Source of the DNA: Bacillus sp. (in: firmicutes)
Lineage (GTDB): Bacteria > Bacillota > Bacilli > Bacillales > JACDOC01
DNA length: 64,000 bases
Direction of reading: 5' to 3'
Assembly: GCA_017656295.1 (NCBI GenBank)
Contig: JACDOC010000004.1
Span: forward strand, 1 to 64,000
A model generated the notes under the pieces. That model was not told the origin of the DNA, did no database searches, and saw only the letters and a list, made by a program, of their open reading frames with translations. Positions 16,522 through 25,035 of the stretch are shown piece by piece; within the stretch, counting starts at the first letter, position 1, and each line of letters opens with the position of its first letter. The translations under genes were made by a program, and so were the position numbers.

Positions 16522-17346
16522 TTATTTTTCACCGGTATATTTAATTCCGTTATTAAAGTATTTATTAAAAAATACATAAAGCAACAATACTGGTAAGGTA
16601 AAGATCATAGACGCAGCCATTATATAGTTCCAATAGCTAATATACTGCCCTTTAAATGAGTTCAAACCTAGCGGAAGTGTGAACAACTCTGGGTCAGATA
16701 AGACGATGAGCGGACGCATGAAATCGTTCCAAAACGACATAAACACAAAGATGGCTTGAGCAGCTAAAGCTGGTTTGGCCAATGGTAAAACAACTCTAAA
16801 AAACGTCCCAACGCGTGATAATCCATCAATGGCAGCCGCTTCTTCTAATTCTTTTGGGAAGTTGACAAAAAACTGGCGCATCATAAAAATAAACGTGGCA
16901 TTGACCATCGCTGGGACAATCATCCCTTGATAACTGTTGAGCCAGCCTAATTGTTTTAAAATTAAATAGTTTGGAATCATCGTGACTTGGCCAGGAATCA
17001 TTAACACGGCCAAAATGATTATAAACCACGATTTTTTACCCGGAAACGATAATCTAGCCAGCGCATATCCGGCCATGGAATTAAATAACAAGTTTAAGCA
17101 CGTCCCGATGACTGCAATGATTAGACTATTTAATAACCAACGTGGGAATAACGGTTGCTCAACAAAGACCGTCATATAGTTTTCCAACGTAAAATTCTTT
17201 GGAATAAAGTTGATACTACCGCTCACAATTTCTTCTAATGTTTTAAAGGATGAAGATAACGCCCAAAGAAATGGGATAAGCGTCACAATGGCATATATAA
17301 CCAGGATGGTATATAAAAATGCTTTTCCTAAACGAAATCGACCCAT
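16522..17346 (-). CDS. sugar ABC transporter permease, MalG/LacG type
   Basis: The protein has 274 residues from the ATG at 17346, chosen for GGAGG 8 nt upstream; the longer frame overlaps the preceding gene. It has six membrane segments and the MalG-type cytoplasmic loop EAAAIDGLSRVGTFFRVVLP with the EAA motif that contacts the ATPase, plus FWNDFMRPLIVLSDPELFTL. It is the last gene of a LacI-debrancher-SBP-MalF-MalG set. No ATPase gene is present in the operon, so a multitask ATPase such as MsmX elsewhere in the genome probably energises it. Confidence 0.93.
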   Translation of the reverse strand: MGRFRLGKAFLYTILVIYAIVTLIPFLWALSSSFKTLEEIVSGSINFIPKNFTLENYMTVFVEQPLFPRWLLNSLIIAVIGTCLNLLFNSMAGYALARLSFPGKKSWFIIILAVLMIPGQVTMIPNYLILKQLGWLNSYQGMIVPAMVNATFIFMMRQFFVNFPKELEEAAAIDGLSRVGTFFRVVLPLAKPALAAQAIFVFMSFWNDFMRPLIVLSDPELFTLPLGLNSFKGQYISYWNYIMAASMIFTLPVLLLYVFFNKYFNNGIKYTGEK

Positions 17347-17359
17347 ACTGGTGCCTCCT

Positions 17360-18256
17360 TTAATACATAGACTCTTCTTTCGAGAGTTTTCGTTGAATGA
17401 TTGTTGCAATCAAAATAACAACGGCTAATAGCAAAGACAAAGCAGCGGCATATCCCATCGTACCTAAGCTTTTAAAAGCATATTGATATATTAATAAAAC
17501 CACTGTCAACGTCGAGTTGTTAGGTCCACCGGAACCTCCCGAAAAAATATACGACTGATCAAATAATTGAAACGTTCCGATAATCCCCATAATCACAACA
17601 AAGGAAGTCACTGGACGTAAATTTGGTACCGTAATTTTGAAAAACTTTTGAATCGCATTTGCGCCGTCCAGTTCAGCTGCTTCATATAACGATTTCGGAA
17701 TATCTTGTAAGGCAGCTAAATAAATGACCATGAAAAAAGGGGCTGTTGACCAAATGTTCATAATCATAATAGCTGTTAATGCTACTTTAGGATCTCCAAT
17801 CCAGTTGTATGTAGGTAAATGGAAAAATTTTAAAATATGATTGATTAACCCATTCTGGTTATACATCCACATAAAAATGAGCGTAAGTACCGCCGAAGAG
17901 GTTAACGTTGGTAGAAAGTAAACAATGCGGAAAAAGTTTTGAGCTTTTAATCCAGCATTTAAAGTAGCAGCTAAGACAAGTGCAAGAAACGTCTGAGTCG
18001 GCACAACGATAATGACATATTTAAAGGTGTTCCATAGAGCAATCCGTGCTCGTTGATCATCAAATATGTTCATAAAGTTGTGAAAACCAACAAATTCATA
18101 GCTTACATTCCCTAATAGTTGAACCTTATGAAACGCTAAAAAAATCGCATAAATAATGGGGCCAATAATAAACAATGACAAGACAAAAATAGTTGGTGAC
18201 ATAAAAAAGTACCCTTGACTCGCTTCCCTCACTTTTTTGCTAAATTGACGTTTCAA
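17360..18256 (-). CDS. sugar ABC transporter permease, MalF/UgpA type
   Basis: The protein has 298 residues with a TTG start at 18256 behind GGGGG. It starts KRQFSKKVREASQGYFFMSP and has six membrane segments. The EAA loop reads LYEAAELDGANAIQKFFKIT, followed by VPNLRPVTSFVVIM. It pairs with the MalG-type gene 13 nt downstream to form the membrane channel of a CUT1-family importer. The 140-nt gap between the binding-protein gene and this gene contains two hairpins that probably lower expression of the permeases relative to the binding protein. Confidence 0.92.
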   Translation of the reverse strand: MKRQFSKKVREASQGYFFMSPTIFVLSLFIIGPIIYAIFLAFHKVQLLGNVSYEFVGFHNFMNIFDDQRARIALWNTFKYVIIVVPTQTFLALVLAATLNAGLKAQNFFRIVYFLPTLTSSAVLTLIFMWMYNQNGLINHILKFFHLPTYNWIGDPKVALTAIMIMNIWSTAPFFMVIYLAALQDIPKSLYEAAELDGANAIQKFFKITVPNLRPVTSFVVIMGIIGTFQLFDQSYIFSGGSGGPNNSTLTVVLLIYQYAFKSLGTMGYAAALSLLLAVVILIATIIQRKLSKEESMY

Positions 18257-18307
18257 CTTTTGTCATCCCCCTATAAATGGTGTATTTCAATCAATAAGAT
18301 ACTTTCT

Positions 18308-18329
18308 AAAGATCTATCAATAGATCTTT
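18308..18329. repeat. inverted repeat in the SBP-permease gap
   Basis: AAAGATCTAT, two bases, then the exact complement ATAGATCTTT. The flanks (TCAATCA near 18289, TGATTGA near 18344) also pair, giving a long nested hairpin in the transcript between binding-protein and permease genes. Confidence 0.75.
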
Positions 18330-18359
18330 ACAAAACACCTTACTGATTGAATGGGATGA

Positions 18360-18383
18360 GAGAAGGGATTTCCCCCTTCTCCC
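18360..18383 (-). terminator. intra-operon hairpin after the binding-protein gene
   Basis: On the minus strand GAGAAGG, a short loop and CCTTCTC form a stable stem without a T run. It probably protects the binding-protein message or partly terminates transcription before the permease genes. Confidence 0.6.
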
Positions 18384-18396
18384 TATAGAAAGCCAA

Positions 18397-19647
18397 TTAA
18401 TTATTAATTTCTTTATTCGCTTGTTCTTGCGCTGATTTTAAAGCATCTTCTAATGATTGTTCCCCTAAGAACGCACTGATGAATTGGTTATTAAAGTTGT
18501 TGACAATAATCGGTAAGTTTGTACCGTTTGACCAAACCGTTGCATAAGGAGCACCTGCTACAAGTGCAGCGCGAAGCTCATCTTTGTCATATCCAAGTTT
18601 TTTAGCTACAGATTTACGAGTTGGTAACGCGAAACCTTTACTTGTCCATTTTTCCATTCCTTCTTTACCAGTTAAGTAAGAGATGAGTTCCCAAGCTGCT
18701 TCTTTCTTTTCAGAAGCGGCGTTCATGACATATGCAACCGTGAAGGCCATAGTTCCTTTTTTACCATTAATGGTCGGAACTTCAGCTGTTCCATACTCTA
18801 AATTCGGGAATGTATTCTCTAAATAAGGAATAGCCCAGTTACCTTCAATGACCATGGCCGCTTTACCTTGACCGAACATTTCACCGCCCCAGTTTGCTCC
18901 TACATCTTGTGGACGAGCAGAAGTTTTATCTTTTAAATGTTGGTCAATAATAGGTTGAAGGGCACTTACCACTTCAGGACTAGCGAAGTTTGCTTTGTTA
19001 TCTTTCACTACTTTTCCACCGGTAGACTCGGCAATGAAGTAAAGTCGAGCAAGTTCTGGAGCAACCCCAAAGCCATAAACATCAGAATCTTTTGTTAACT
19101 TTTTCGATACTTCAATCAATTCATCCCATGTTTTTGGAATGTCAACGCCTGCTTCTTCTAACATTTTTTTGTTATAGAATAATGCCAATGTTGAATAGTC
19201 TTTCGGGAAACCGTAAGTTTTACCGTCTTTTTGGAACGCTTCTAGCAATGGTTTTTCAAAATCTTCGACATCAAAGTCTTCAGTAACGTATTTATCAAGT
19301 GGTTCTAACACTCCTGTTTCAATTAATGCCGGTGCTTCAAATGCATCCAAGTAGAACACATCTGGACCTTCGCCACCAATTAAACGAGTTTTAATCACAT
19401 CCATGTATTGGTCAGCAATGACTTCATGTTTGACTTTAATGTTTGGGTGTTTGGCTTCAAAGTCGGCTAAAACTTCTTTTAAAAGTTCGGACTCTTCAGG
19501 AGATGCTCCCCAACCAGCTAATGTGATTTCAACTGGTTCATCTTTCAACTTTTCACCATTTGTTTCATCAGAAGTAGAACATCCTGTAAAAAAAGCTCCA
19601 GACAGCAAAGACACTAAACCGAGTGTAGCTAACCATTTTTTCTTCAT
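18397..19647 (-). CDS. extracellular sugar-binding lipoprotein of CUT1-type ABC importer
   Basis: The protein has 416 residues and a lipoprotein signal peptide with the lipid cysteine at residue 23 (LSGAFFTGCSTS). The mature part is family 1 solute-binding: PVEITLAGWGASPEESELLK, GPDVFYLDAFEAPALIETGV, YGFPKDYSTLALFYNKKMLE, and FGQGKAAMVIEGNWAIPYLE. These fit oligosaccharide-binding proteins of the MalE/MsmE type. The Shine-Dalgarno AAAGGGG lies 9 nt before the ATG. It is located between the debranching-type glycosidase and the permeases, so the imported sugar is probably an alpha-glucoside or maltodextrin-like compound, but the substrate is inferred only from context. Confidence 0.92.
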   Translation of the reverse strand: MKKKWLATLGLVSLLSGAFFTGCSTSDETNGEKLKDEPVEITLAGWGASPEESELLKEVLADFEAKHPNIKVKHEVIADQYMDVIKTRLIGGEGPDVFYLDAFEAPALIETGVLEPLDKYVTEDFDVEDFEKPLLEAFQKDGKTYGFPKDYSTLALFYNKKMLEEAGVDIPKTWDELIEVSKKLTKDSDVYGFGVAPELARLYFIAESTGGKVVKDNKANFASPEVVSALQPIIDQHLKDKTSARPQDVGANWGGEMFGQGKAAMVIEGNWAIPYLENTFPNLEYGTAEVPTINGKKGTMAFTVAYVMNAASEKKEAAWELISYLTGKEGMEKWTSKGFALPTRKSVAKKLGYDKDELRAALVAGAPYATVWSNGTNLPIIVNNFNNQFISAFLGEQSLEDALKSAQEQANKEINN

Positions 19648-19693
19648 AAAATAGTACCCCTTTCATTTATTTTTATTTGAAGAGAAAATTCTC

Positions 19694-21793
19694 TTACTCC
19701 CCAAGCTGACGAATTGAAAAGCCCGTTGTATTTCGTAAAATATTTAGATCTATACCATCTTTGTTTCGTTTAAGGTGAAGAGAAAGCTTCCCATTACCAA
19801 TGGAGATATTTTCTACCTTTAATTCATTCATTCCATCTAGAAGCATCGGATTGATAATAATTTCACCAGCTAACGCATTCGGGAACAGTCCAAGTAACGA
19901 TTGAATAAAAATGAACGGTGTTCCTGCTGCCCACGCTTGTGGGGAACATGCAACCGGATATGGAATAGGTTTACCAACGGATGCGTCATAACCGCAGAAT
20001 AGTTCAGGCAAACGGTCGTATTCAAAATGTTTTGCTGCTTCAAGTAAACCAGAAATCACTTTTTTAGCTGCCTGTTGTTGGCCTGTTTTCGTTAAACCCA
20101 GTAATATCAAGCTGTTGTCATGTGGCCAAATACTACCATCATGATAGCTCATCGGGTTGTATCCGGCTTCTCCTTTACCCATCGTACGAATTCCATACCC
20201 AGAGAACATTTTTTCAGAGCATAACACATTGACAACTTGTTCCACACGATCATTCGGAATAATGCCAGAATAAAGGGTATGCCCTGGATTAGAAGTAATG
20301 GTACCTACTTGTTTTTTCTCATGATCAAGTGCAATAGCATAAAATTTGGCCTCTTCCATCCAGAATGCCTCGTTATATTTTGCTTTTAATTCTTCTGCTT
20401 CTTTTTGTAAATGCTCAGCTTTTTCCATAAGGCCTTTGGCTTTATAAATTTCAGCTATTCCCATTTTCGCTTGGTATACATAGCCTTGCACTTCGCATAA
20501 AGCAATCGGCGTTTTTGCGTAGTCACCATTACGATGTACAATGGAATCTCCAGAATCTTTCCACCCTTGGTTTGCGATTCCTTTCCTGGACTCTTGATGA
20601 TATTCCACGAATAAATCCCCATCACGGTCACCATATTGATGAATCCAACGTAAAGCGTTTTCAACATTATCTTGTAATTCATCAAATAAGTAGATGTCCC
20701 CAGTCCATTTCACGTATTCTGTTAATAAAATTAAGAATAGTGGGGTAGCATCAATCGTTCCATAATAAGGAGTAAACGGGACTTGATTTGTATTGGCTAA
20801 TTCACCGAAACGAATTTCGTGCATAATTTTTCCGGGTTGTTCGTCACGCCAAGGATCTTCTTTTGTTCCTTGGTAGGCGGTCATTGTTTTTAGCGTTCCT
20901 TTTGCCACTTCAGGGTTAAAAGGCAACATTTGTAATGCAGCAATTAAACTATCGCGACCAAAAGGAACTCCAAACCACGGTAGGCCAGCTACTGGGAATT
21001 TTCCATGACCTAAGTCTGTTAATAGAACACGTATATCTTTCAAACCACGTTCAACTAAACGTTGCATCCTCTCTACATCTGATGTCACTTTTGTCGTTTG
21101 TTCCTGCCATTCTTGATAAGATTGTTCAATTTTGGAAAGGGCTTCATCTTTGTCCACAAATTCTCGCGTTTGTAATTCACCAACATTTGGACAAATCATC
21201 AACGTGACTTCATCTTCTTGTTCATGACCGAGTGTAAAATTGAATGTAACCGTCCCTTTTTCAAAACGTTTCGGATTTCGAGACCATTTCACAACAGTCT
21301 GGCGGTTCACTTGATCCCGACCTCGGTAGTGAAAAATCATCTCTTGTTCATTAACAATCGTTTCTTCTTTTGTTCCAATTTCTCCGTGTTGGAATCCACG
21401 AACAATAAACATGTCTGCAAAATCTGCATCCATTTCCACTGTGATGTCAAATGATACCTGCTTTGGATAATAGTTTTTTACTTTAATCGTTTCATAAAGA
21501 ACTTCATCATAAATGAAACGTTTTCGTTCAATCTCTATTGATTCTCGCCAAAGTTGAATATCTCCATCCATTTCTATATGCGGATTGGTTAGTAGAATAG
21601 TAGATACATAGTTGTCTTCTGCATTCGATGTCAGTAAGACCGGCTTCTTTTCATTGATCCATAGCTGAAACTTTGATAAAAATCGAGTATCTTTTGTATA
21701 TAATCCTAATCCGTATGTATCGGATGCTGAAATATCTCCGCTTTTGTCGGTTAAAAGAAACAAGTCATTTTCTTTGATCACACGATAATCCAT
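19694..21793 (-). CDS. glycogen-debranching-type glycosidase (amylo-alpha-1,6-glucosidase family)
   Basis: The protein has 699 residues from the ATG at 21793, chosen for AAGGTGA upstream; the longer frame adds 10 residues without support. Residues ~1-190 form the beta-rich N-terminal domain of bacterial GDE-like proteins (LFLLTDKSGDISASDTYGLG, LYTKDTRFLS). The rest is an (alpha/alpha)6 barrel: GLPWFGVPFGRDSLIAALQM, NQGWKDSGDSIVHRNGDYA, SYHDGSIWPHDNSLILLGL and SCSPQAWAAGTPF-like segment. It has no signal peptide, so it acts in the cytoplasm on imported sugar. The gene is the first of the operon behind a LacI-type operator palindrome. Some relatives act on glucosylglycerate-like or sucrose-like compounds, so the exact bond is open. 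Confidence 0.85.
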   Translation of the reverse strand: MDYRVIKENDLFLLTDKSGDISASDTYGLGLYTKDTRFLSKFQLWINEKKPVLLTSNAEDNYVSTILLTNPHIEMDGDIQLWRESIEIERKRFIYDEVLYETIKVKNYYPKQVSFDITVEMDADFADMFIVRGFQHGEIGTKEETIVNEQEMIFHYRGRDQVNRQTVVKWSRNPKRFEKGTVTFNFTLGHEQEDEVTLMICPNVGELQTREFVDKDEALSKIEQSYQEWQEQTTKVTSDVERMQRLVERGLKDIRVLLTDLGHGKFPVAGLPWFGVPFGRDSLIAALQMLPFNPEVAKGTLKTMTAYQGTKEDPWRDEQPGKIMHEIRFGELANTNQVPFTPYYGTIDATPLFLILLTEYVKWTGDIYLFDELQDNVENALRWIHQYGDRDGDLFVEYHQESRKGIANQGWKDSGDSIVHRNGDYAKTPIALCEVQGYVYQAKMGIAEIYKAKGLMEKAEHLQKEAEELKAKYNEAFWMEEAKFYAIALDHEKKQVGTITSNPGHTLYSGIIPNDRVEQVVNVLCSEKMFSGYGIRTMGKGEAGYNPMSYHDGSIWPHDNSLILLGLTKTGQQQAAKKVISGLLEAAKHFEYDRLPELFCGYDASVGKPIPYPVACSPQAWAAGTPFIFIQSLLGLFPNALAGEIIINPMLLDGMNELKVENISIGNGKLSLHLKRNKDGIDLNILRNTTGFSIRQLGE

Positions 21794-21827
21794 GAATGTC
21801 ACCTTCTTACATGTTGTGTTCAAACAT

Positions 21828-21841
21828 CCAAAACGTTTTGG
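21828..21841. promoter_or_regulatory. LacI-type operator upstream of the sugar operon
   Basis: CCAAAACGTTTTGG is a perfect 14-bp palindrome with a central CG, typical for LacI/GalR-family operators. It lies 35 nt before the glycosidase start and downstream of the regulator gene. A near copy at 22933-22946 precedes the regulator gene itself. Confidence 0.75.
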
Positions 21842-21860
21842 AAAAAGATAAAAAAATATA

Positions 21861-21874
21861 TCTAACCGCTTTCA
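21861..21874 (-). promoter_or_regulatory. possible cre (CcpA) site
   Basis: On the minus strand TGAAAGCGGTTAGA matches the left half and centre of the cre consensus but not its last two bases. Its place just upstream of the palindromic operator fits catabolite control of a sugar operon. Confidence 0.4.
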
Positions 21875-21897
21875 TTTTTGGTTAGCCTAGATTACTC

Positions 21898-22920
21898 TCA
21901 ACTAGAGCAATCTAGGCACTTTGTCGATTCTCTTATGATTAATTGTGTATCTAAAAGCTTTACATAATGTGATGTTTCCTCTTCTAACATTCCTATTAAC
22001 ATGCGAGCTGCTTCTTCCCCTATGCGAAACTTGTCTTGCCGAATCGTTGATAAACTTGGAGTTACATAAGAAGAGAGAAGAATATCATCATACCCTATTA
22101 CCGATAATTCATCCGGAAGTTGTTTTCCTAAGTCTTTCGCCGCCTGCATCGCTCCAAGTGCCATCAAGTCACTAGCGCAAAACAATGCGGTAATTTCTGG
22201 ATGTTTACTTAACAAACGAACGGTTGCCTTATAAGCCCCTTCTTCGGTATACTCACCATTTTCCACATAGGATGAATCAAAAGGTAGGCAAGCTTCTTGA
22301 AGCGCTTCTTTATATCCATGTAACCGTTGTTGACTAACAAACGCCTCGTTGTGACCATTAATCATTCCGATTTTACGATGATTGAGAGAAAGTAAGTAGT
22401 TGACCGCTTCTTTTGCTCCTTTAATATTATCCGTTGTCACATAACCAACGGTCTTTGATTGAATCGGAATGTCAATTAACACACAGGGAATATCACTTTC
22501 GACTACCTCTTGCAAATAGGGGTCGTTTGTTTTAATTCCCATAATGATTACCCCGTCAACCCTTCTTTCCCGACAAAGTTGGGTGTACGTTTTTTCTGAT
22601 TGCTTCGCAGAAGTCGTATTAAAAACAATTAAATCATAATCCGATTGAGAAACAGCCTCATTAATTCCACATAACACTTCGTATGTAAAATTATCTTTCG
22701 TCCCTTCTCGTGATAAATTAGAAACAAGAAGACCAATCGTTTGTGACTTTTTCATCACAAGGCTTCTAGCAATAGAATTCGGACTATAGTTTAGCCGTTT
22801 CGCGACTTCAATAATACGTTTTCTCGTCTCGTCACTTACATCGGAATAACCGTTAAGTGCCCTTGAGACAGTAGTGACCGATACATTGGCTTCTTTTGCA
22901 ATGTCTTTGATTGTTACCAT
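21898..22920 (-). CDS. LacI-family transcriptional regulator of the sugar operon
   Basis: The protein has 340 residues. Residues 1-50 are a LacI helix-turn-helix (MVTIKDIAKEANVSVTTVSR, ALNGYSDVSDETRKRI) with the hinge helix SPNSIARSLVMKKSQTIGLL. The periplasmic-binding-protein-like core includes CRERRVDGVIIMGIKTND, VNYLLSLNHRKIGMINGH and SDLMALGAMQAAKDLG. It is encoded directly upstream of the glycosidase-ABC transporter genes, with palindromic CCAAAACG-type sites before both units, so it likely represses both its own gene and the operon until the sugar is imported. Confidence 0.93.
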   Translation of the reverse strand: MVTIKDIAKEANVSVTTVSRALNGYSDVSDETRKRIIEVAKRLNYSPNSIARSLVMKKSQTIGLLVSNLSREGTKDNFTYEVLCGINEAVSQSDYDLIVFNTTSAKQSEKTYTQLCRERRVDGVIIMGIKTNDPYLQEVVESDIPCVLIDIPIQSKTVGYVTTDNIKGAKEAVNYLLSLNHRKIGMINGHNEAFVSQQRLHGYKEALQEACLPFDSSYVENGEYTEEGAYKATVRLLSKHPEITALFCASDLMALGAMQAAKDLGKQLPDELSVIGYDDILLSSYVTPSLSTIRQDKFRIGEEAARMLIGMLEEETSHYVKLLDTQLIIRESTKCLDCSS

Positions 22921-22932
22921 CTGTAATCATCT

Positions 22933-22946
22933 CCAAAACGTTTCGG
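22933..22946. promoter_or_regulatory. LacI-type operator before the regulator gene
   Basis: CCAAAACGTTTCGG differs by one base from the perfect palindrome at 21828-21841. It lies 12 nt before the regulator start codon, which suggests autoregulation. Confidence 0.65.
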
Positions 22947-22976
22947 AAGCTTCTTGATTTGAAGTATACACAATTA

Positions 22977-22990
22977 CTAAAGCGCTTTCA
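22977..22990 (-). promoter_or_regulatory. cre (CcpA) site upstream of the LacI-type gene
   Basis: On the minus strand TGAAAGCGCTTTAG matches the cre core TGAAAGCGCTTTCA at 12 of 14 positions. It is 57 nt upstream of the regulator start and could place the whole locus under glucose repression. Confidence 0.6.
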
Positions 22991-23089
22991 ATAAATTTTT
23001 CAGAATTTAATTTACAAAACTTTATGTGCTATTCCTTTTCCCTTTTATTTCATACATGATTGGTATATAATATAAGTAGCTACATAAAA

Positions 23090-23122
23090 TAAAAAAGGAG
23101 TACTGGCGCGAACCAATACTCC
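23090..23122 (-). terminator. terminator of the small holin-like toxin message
   Basis: On the minus strand GGAGTATTGG, loop TTCGCG and CCAGTACTCC form a stem followed by TTTTTTA. It lies about 90 nt behind the toxin stop, as in type I toxin transcripts with long 3' ends. Confidence 0.85.
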
Positions 23123-23173
23123 TTCATGCACAGCTCCTGCAAGAAGTGCAGTGGCTCAAATGCATAGAGAGTG

Positions 23174-23228
23174 ATAACCTACCCTATTACACTTGGCCGG
23201 TGCGAGGGTGGGTTATTTCTTTTTATTT
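23174..23228 (+). terminator. terminator of the candidate antisense RNA
   Basis: ATAACCTACCCT pairs with AGGGTGGGTTAT with one mismatch, followed by TTCTTTTTATTT. The stem sits across the stop codon of the toxin gene on the other strand. Confidence 0.7.
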
Positions 23229-23308
23229 ATTGATATCGTGACTAGAATCACTGACACGATTAAAGCTGCAAAGCTGATCATGATGCTTAGTGATTCGTAT
23301 ACAGTCAT
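23213..23308 (-). CDS. small holin-like toxin of a type I toxin-antitoxin pair (TxpA/Hol_Tox type)
   Basis: This is a 31-residue peptide with GGAGGGAGGTG ahead of its ATG, a very strong ribosome binding site. The peptide starts MTVYESLSIMISFAALIVSV, has one membrane helix and ends in a lysine cluster (INKKK). This is the standard form of the putative holin-like toxin family of Firmicutes, which damage the membrane when overproduced. A candidate antisense RNA overlaps its 3' end on the other strand, which is how such toxins are held silent. The pair sits alone between a sugar operon and alsT. Confidence 0.85.
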   Translation of the reverse strand: MTVYESLSIMISFAALIVSVILVTISINKKK

Positions 23309-23546
23309 CAGTGACCACCTCCCTCCTATGAGAGAGTAGCCACCGCCCACCCTGCTATAAAGCTGTACATACCAAAATTATAACATAATATTAGCTTTTT
23401 ACCTATACTTCCATTTTCTTATGAAAAATATCTTTAAATATGTTTAGTTCATTGCCCCCAATAATGGTGATTTGGTTCTATTATCAAGACATCACATCCC
23501 ATCCATTCATGTTTCCTCTTAAATCAATCTGCAAAGAACATAATGT

Positions 23547-23579
23547 AAAAAAAACCACCTTCTAAATAGAGAAGGTGGC
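23547..23579 (-). terminator. terminator of alsT
   Basis: On the minus strand CCACCTTCT, a short loop and AGAAGGTGG are followed by TTTTTTTTAC. It begins a few bases behind the alsT stop. Confidence 0.88.
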
Positions 23580-23586
23580 TTCCGTC

Positions 23587-25035
23587 TTACATTGCTTGTT
23601 TCTTTTTACTAGGTGAAACATCCCATGCGTCAATCCCTTTAACATTTGGTAAGGAATCTGCATAGAACACTGGGTCTTTTCCTTTTTTCCGTTGTTCTTC
23701 GTAGTCTTTTAATGCAGCAATCGCGACTTTAGACAATAAGGTAATGGCTACTAAGTTGATGATTACCATCAGACCCATAAATAAGTCGGCTAAACTCCAC
23801 ACAAAGTTCAGATCGGAAACGGCACCGAACATAACCATCGCTACAACCCCAACGCGATAAACGGTCATAGACAGCTTGCTTTTACGAATAAATTCAATGT
23901 TCGTTTCCCCGTAATAATAGTTACCCACGATGGAACTGAAAGCGAATAGGAAAATAGCGATAGCGACGAATAAACTAGCCCAAGAACCAACATGCTCAGA
24001 AAGTGCGACTTGCGTTAATTGAATACCTGTTAAATCCGGAGTTGTGTACGCACCTGATAAGATAATTAAGAAAGCTGTTGCTGAACAAATAAGGAGCGTA
24101 TCTGTAAATACTCCAAGTGTTTGTATGAAGCCTTGTTTAACGGGATGGGAGACCGCTGCTGTGGCTGCAGCATTAGGTGCGCTACCCATACCTGCTTCGT
24201 TGGAGAATAAGCCCCGCTTAATTCCCATCATGATGGCTGCACCAACACCACCACTAACTACTTCACGAAGACCAAACGCATTTTCAAAAATTAGGCGAAT
24301 CATGCCAGGGATTTCCGTAACGTTCATTAATAAAACGATAATGGCTAATAGTAAGTATAAAATCGCCATGCCAGGAACAATCACTTGAGTCACCCGAGCA
24401 ACACGATGGACGCCCCCAAAAATGATAACAGCTGTCAAGATCGCTAGAATCATACCTACAAAAGAACGATTCATTCCAAATGCTTCTTCAAACGCTAAGC
24501 TGATTGTATTCGATTGAACGGAGTTAAACACAAGTCCAAAACAGAACGTAATAATAACAGCAAAAATGATTCCTAACCAGCGCATATTTAATCCTTTTTC
24601 CATATAATACGCTGGACCACCACGGAATCCATTTTCATCTTTTACTTTATAAATTTGCGCTAGCGTACTTTCAATAAAACTTGAAGCGCCACCGAGTAAA
24701 GCGATAAGCCACATCCAAAATACCGCACCAGGACCGCCACCAGCAATCGCTGTAGCTACCCCAGCTAAGTTACCTGTTCCTACACGAGAAGCGGTACTAA
24801 TCGTAAATGCTTGGAACGAAGAAACCGCTTTACTTCCTTTTGTAGAAATCGTCCCTTTATCAGCAAGTAAGACAATCATTTCTTTAAACCAACGAATTTG
24901 AACAAAGCGACTAAATAATGTATAAAACACCCCTAATGAGAGGAGAAGGACAATCAATAGTTTTGCCCATAAAAAGTCACTTGTCACGCCAACGATATCT
25001 TGAATGATTTCCATGAAAGACTTTTGGCTCTCCAT
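23587..25035 (-). CDS. alsT: sodium:amino acid symporter, AGCS family (AlsT-like)
   Basis: The protein has 482 residues and about eleven membrane segments. Family motifs are GTGNLAGVATAIAGGGPGAV, FWMWLIALLGGASSFIESTL and GVGAAIMMGIKRGLFSNEAG followed by MGSAPNAAATA. These are characteristic of the alanine or glycine:cation symporter family, which imports small amino acids with sodium. The position next to parC is the same as that of alsT in Bacillus subtilis, which is why I use this symbol. The true substrate (alanine, glycine or glutamine) is not decided by the sequence. AAGGAGGAAG precedes the ATG. Confidence 0.88.
   Translation of the reverse strand: MESQKSFMEIIQDIVGVTSDFLWAKLLIVLLLSLGVFYTLFSRFVQIRWFKEMIVLLADKGTISTKGSKAVSSFQAFTISTASRVGTGNLAGVATAIAGGGPGAVFWMWLIALLGGASSFIESTLAQIYKVKDENGFRGGPAYYMEKGLNMRWLGIIFAVIITFCFGLVFNSVQSNTISLAFEEAFGMNRSFVGMILAILTAVIIFGGVHRVARVTQVIVPGMAILYLLLAIIVLLMNVTEIPGMIRLIFENAFGLREVVSGGVGAAIMMGIKRGLFSNEAGMGSAPNAAATAAVSHPVKQGFIQTLGVFTDTLLICSATAFLIILSGAYTTPDLTGIQLTQVALSEHVGSWASLFVAIAIFLFAFSSIVGNYYYGETNIEFIRKSKLSMTVYRVGVVAMVMFGAVSDLNFVWSLADLFMGLMVIINLVAITLLSKVAIAALKDYEEQRKKGKDPVFYADSLPNVKGIDAWDVSPSKKKQAM

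Larger units (their letters stand above)
23078..23228 (+). ncRNA. candidate antisense antitoxin RNA (RatA-like)
   Basis: On the plus strand a TATAAT box lies at 23066-23071, with a poor -35 region, and a terminator hairpin lies at 23174-23216 with a T-rich tail. An RNA between them would be about 150 nt and would overlap the 3' end of the minus-strand toxin message, including its last codon and its terminator. This is the geometry of the RatA/TxpA pair of Bacillus subtilis. The RNA boundaries are inferred from the promoter and terminator only. Confidence 0.55.
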
